NCBI GenBank assembly: GCA_902618945.1
Contig: CACNCK010000005.1
Span: 1 to 64,000, forward strand
From: an uncultured SAR86 cluster bacterium
GTDB lineage: Bacteria > Pseudomonadota > Gammaproteobacteria > Magnimaribacterales > Magnimaribacteraceae
Reading direction: 5' to 3'
Length of the DNA stretch: 64,000 nucleotides
The notes beneath the pieces are model-generated. The model searched no databases and had not been told where the DNA came from. It worked only from the letters and a program-made list of their open reading frames with translations. Each line of letters starts with the position of its first letter. Within the stretch, counting starts at the first letter, position 1. Both the position numbers and the translations under genes were made by a program. This document shows, one piece after another, positions 62,698 through 64,000 of this stretch.

Positions 62698-64000
62698 TTA
62701 ACTTCTTTTTCTACTGCCATGTTTAAAATAAACAGATCTAGCAATCTTTTTAAACTCATCTCCTTTTCTAATTGACCAAATAGTATCTCTTGCATATTTT
62801 GCTGATTGTTTTAAGTCTACGACTGGAGAAATGTAAGCTGTCTGTAAATCTGCGGAATGTATTTTTTTTGGATCAATATCATTGAGACTTGGGATTATTT
62901 GTTTTATCCACTTTGCTTCGGGATCTTGATCTAAGCTCTGTTTATTGACTGAATAAATTCTAGGTAGATTTATTCCAGTAACTCCACTTTGCATCTGCAC
63001 TTGGGGAATGTGTATACCTGGTTCATAGTCGACAAACAGTTCTCCAAGCAAAGGAGATGTGGATTGCCATGGTTGCCATAAATTATAAGATGCAAATGAC
63101 ATGATCATCGCTCTCATTCTAAAATTGATCCAACCCTTTTCTCTGAGATAAAGCATACAAGCATCCATAAAAGGAAATCCTGTTTCACCATTAATCCATC
63201 TATCAATAAATTCTTTATTCTCGGATTCTCTGAGGTTGTCACACATTCTGTGCATGGAATTAAATTCCAACTCGGGTTCTGTTTCTAATTTTTGTATGAA
63301 ATGACAATGCCAATATAGTCTTTTCCTGAACGAATAGAGATCTCTCTTGAATTGTGATTGAGGATAATAAGACTCAAGTTTTTGATATATTTCCCTAATT
63401 GATATTGTGCCGAATGCTATGTGAGGAGAAAGTCTTGAGCATGATTCTTCAGCATCATGAGGGCTAGACATTTTCTTTGAATACCCTTCAGATCTGCTCT
63501 CAAAGAAAGAATTAAGTAGTGCATTTGCTTCTTTGGTACCTCCTTTCTGAAAACTTCTTTGAATGATATTCTGGGAATCTAAAAAGTCATCGAGAGTCAT
63601 TAAATCTGCAGGTTCATGGTTAAGATTAGATTTTGGTAGATCAAGTCGTTCTTTTCTCATTTGCATATTCCAATCATAAGACCATCTGTCTCTATTAAAT
63701 TCCTGAGTTTGTATTCCAAAATCTTCATATACTTTTAATCTTTGAGATTCCTTAAAAATATTCTTGAATTTGCTCATTTGATCTCTGAAATAGGATGTAT
63801 CAGTAGAATGATTAAGATGAATACTTGACTGGGGATAGTTTGTCTCAATATAAGTTGCTAAATCTGAATAACTACCCTGAAAAATCTCAACATATGAATT
63901 AAGTTTAGTAAGGCCTATTTGAAGTTCTTTCAAACAATCTACAAAAAATGAAAATTGTCTTGGAGATCGCCCATCTGACGACCAGTAATGTTTGTCATAA
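62698..64000 (-). CDS. Cryptochrome/photolyase family protein (partial, 5' end beyond window)
   Basis: The frame is open from the stop at 62698 to the window edge, so the N-terminus is missing. It does not begin at the in-frame TTG at 63933, because upstream codons read HYWSSDGRSPRQFSFFVDC, the normal photolyase alpha/beta-domain wording. The FAD domain shows RLSPHIAFGTIS, GETGFPFMDACMLYLREKGW (about 232-251 from that TTG) and DYEPGIHIPQVQMQSG. The usual HNR of the flavin pocket reads NFR (GWINFRMRA). A DNA-repair or light-sensing role is likely; the class cannot be set by eye. Confidence 0.88.
   Translation of the reverse strand, partial: YDKHYWSSDGRSPRQFSFFVDCLKELQIGLTKLNSYVEIFQGSYSDLATYIETNYPQSSIHLNHSTDTSYFRDQMSKFKNIFKESQRLKVYEDFGIQTQEFNRDRWSYDWNMQMRKERLDLPKSNLNHEPADLMTLDDFLDSQNIIQRSFQKGGTKEANALLNSFFESRSEGYSKKMSSPHDAEESCSRLSPHIAFGTISIREIYQKLESYYPQSQFKRDLYSFRKRLYWHCHFIQKLETEPELEFNSMHRMCDNLRESENKEFIDRWINGETGFPFMDACMLYLREKGWINFRMRAMIMSFASYNLWQPWQSTSPLLGELFVDYEPGIHIPQVQMQSGVTGINLPRIYSVNKQSLDQDPEAKWIKQIIPSLNDIDPKKIHSADLQTAYISPVVDLKQSAKYARDTIWSIRKGDEFKKIARSVYFKHGSRKRS

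Overview
The window is a dense, AT-rich stretch of a gammaproteobacterial chromosome. Gene content and order (dsbD-like/aroQ/accB/accC, leuS-lptE-holA, nadD-rsfS-rlmH-mrdA-mrdB-mltB-dacA, parE-parC, oxyR|katG) are gammaproteobacterial. Low GC, gaps of a few bases, many stop/start overlaps, a carotenoid oxygenase, many acyl-CoA dehydrogenases, a TonB-dependent receptor and a photolyase together suggest a streamlined marine surface lineage of the SAR86 kind. That placement is inference; no rRNA or proteorhodopsin gene lies here. I see no insertion sequence, prophage, integrase or CRISPR array, and no gene-free stretch above 300 bases.

Layout. 1-8100: end of a peptide-type ABC ATPase, a PCu(A)C copper chaperone, a free-standing DsbD N-terminal domain, then aroQ-accB-accC-leuS-lptE-holA. 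7261-15911 (minus): proA-nadD-rsfS-rlmH-mrdA-mrdB-mltB-dacA-dat, a cell-elongation and peptidoglycan operon. nadD appears to begin at an ATA codon. 15956-22801: DedA protein, carotenoid oxygenase, LON-domain protein, mpl, PPi-dependent phosphofructokinase, saccharopine-dehydrogenase-like protein and a thioesterase. 22868-28386: class III CoA-transferase plus acyl-CoA dehydrogenase, argD, an aldo/keto reductase and a thioesterase. 28425-32550: topoisomerase IV.

32667-38121 holds a beta-propeller glycosidase-like protein, a 39-residue membrane peptide, and a five-gene operon: peroxiredoxin, cytochrome P450, AttH/lipocalin-like protein, APH-type kinase, small helical protein. 38221-45138: TolC, haloalkane-dehalogenase-like hydrolase, mutM, coaD, and the oxyR|katG pair. 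45172-47904 (minus): a TPP riboswitch in front of a TonB-dependent receptor and a PnuC-family transporter, a thiamin-uptake operon. 48029-56712: two unknown proteins, an ACAD10/11-type acyl-CoA dehydrogenase, amidase, an SDR lacking its catalytic Tyr/Lys, thioesterase, a probable heteromeric acyl-CoA dehydrogenase pair, a beta-lactamase-fold hydrolase and a glycine-zipper lipoprotein. 56761-64000: PDZ protein, penicillin-acylase-type lipoprotein, membrane proteins, TPR and SnoaL-like secreted proteins, tRNA-Lys(CTT), and a photolyase running off the right edge.

The most interesting metabolic idea is the combination of a P450, an APH-type kinase and an ACAD10/11-type dehydrogenase. Mammalian ACAD10/11 fuse the last two activities and use them to phosphorylate hydroxyacyl-CoAs and eliminate the phosphate. 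Here they are separate genes, with the kinase co-transcribed with a P450 that could supply the hydroxyl group.
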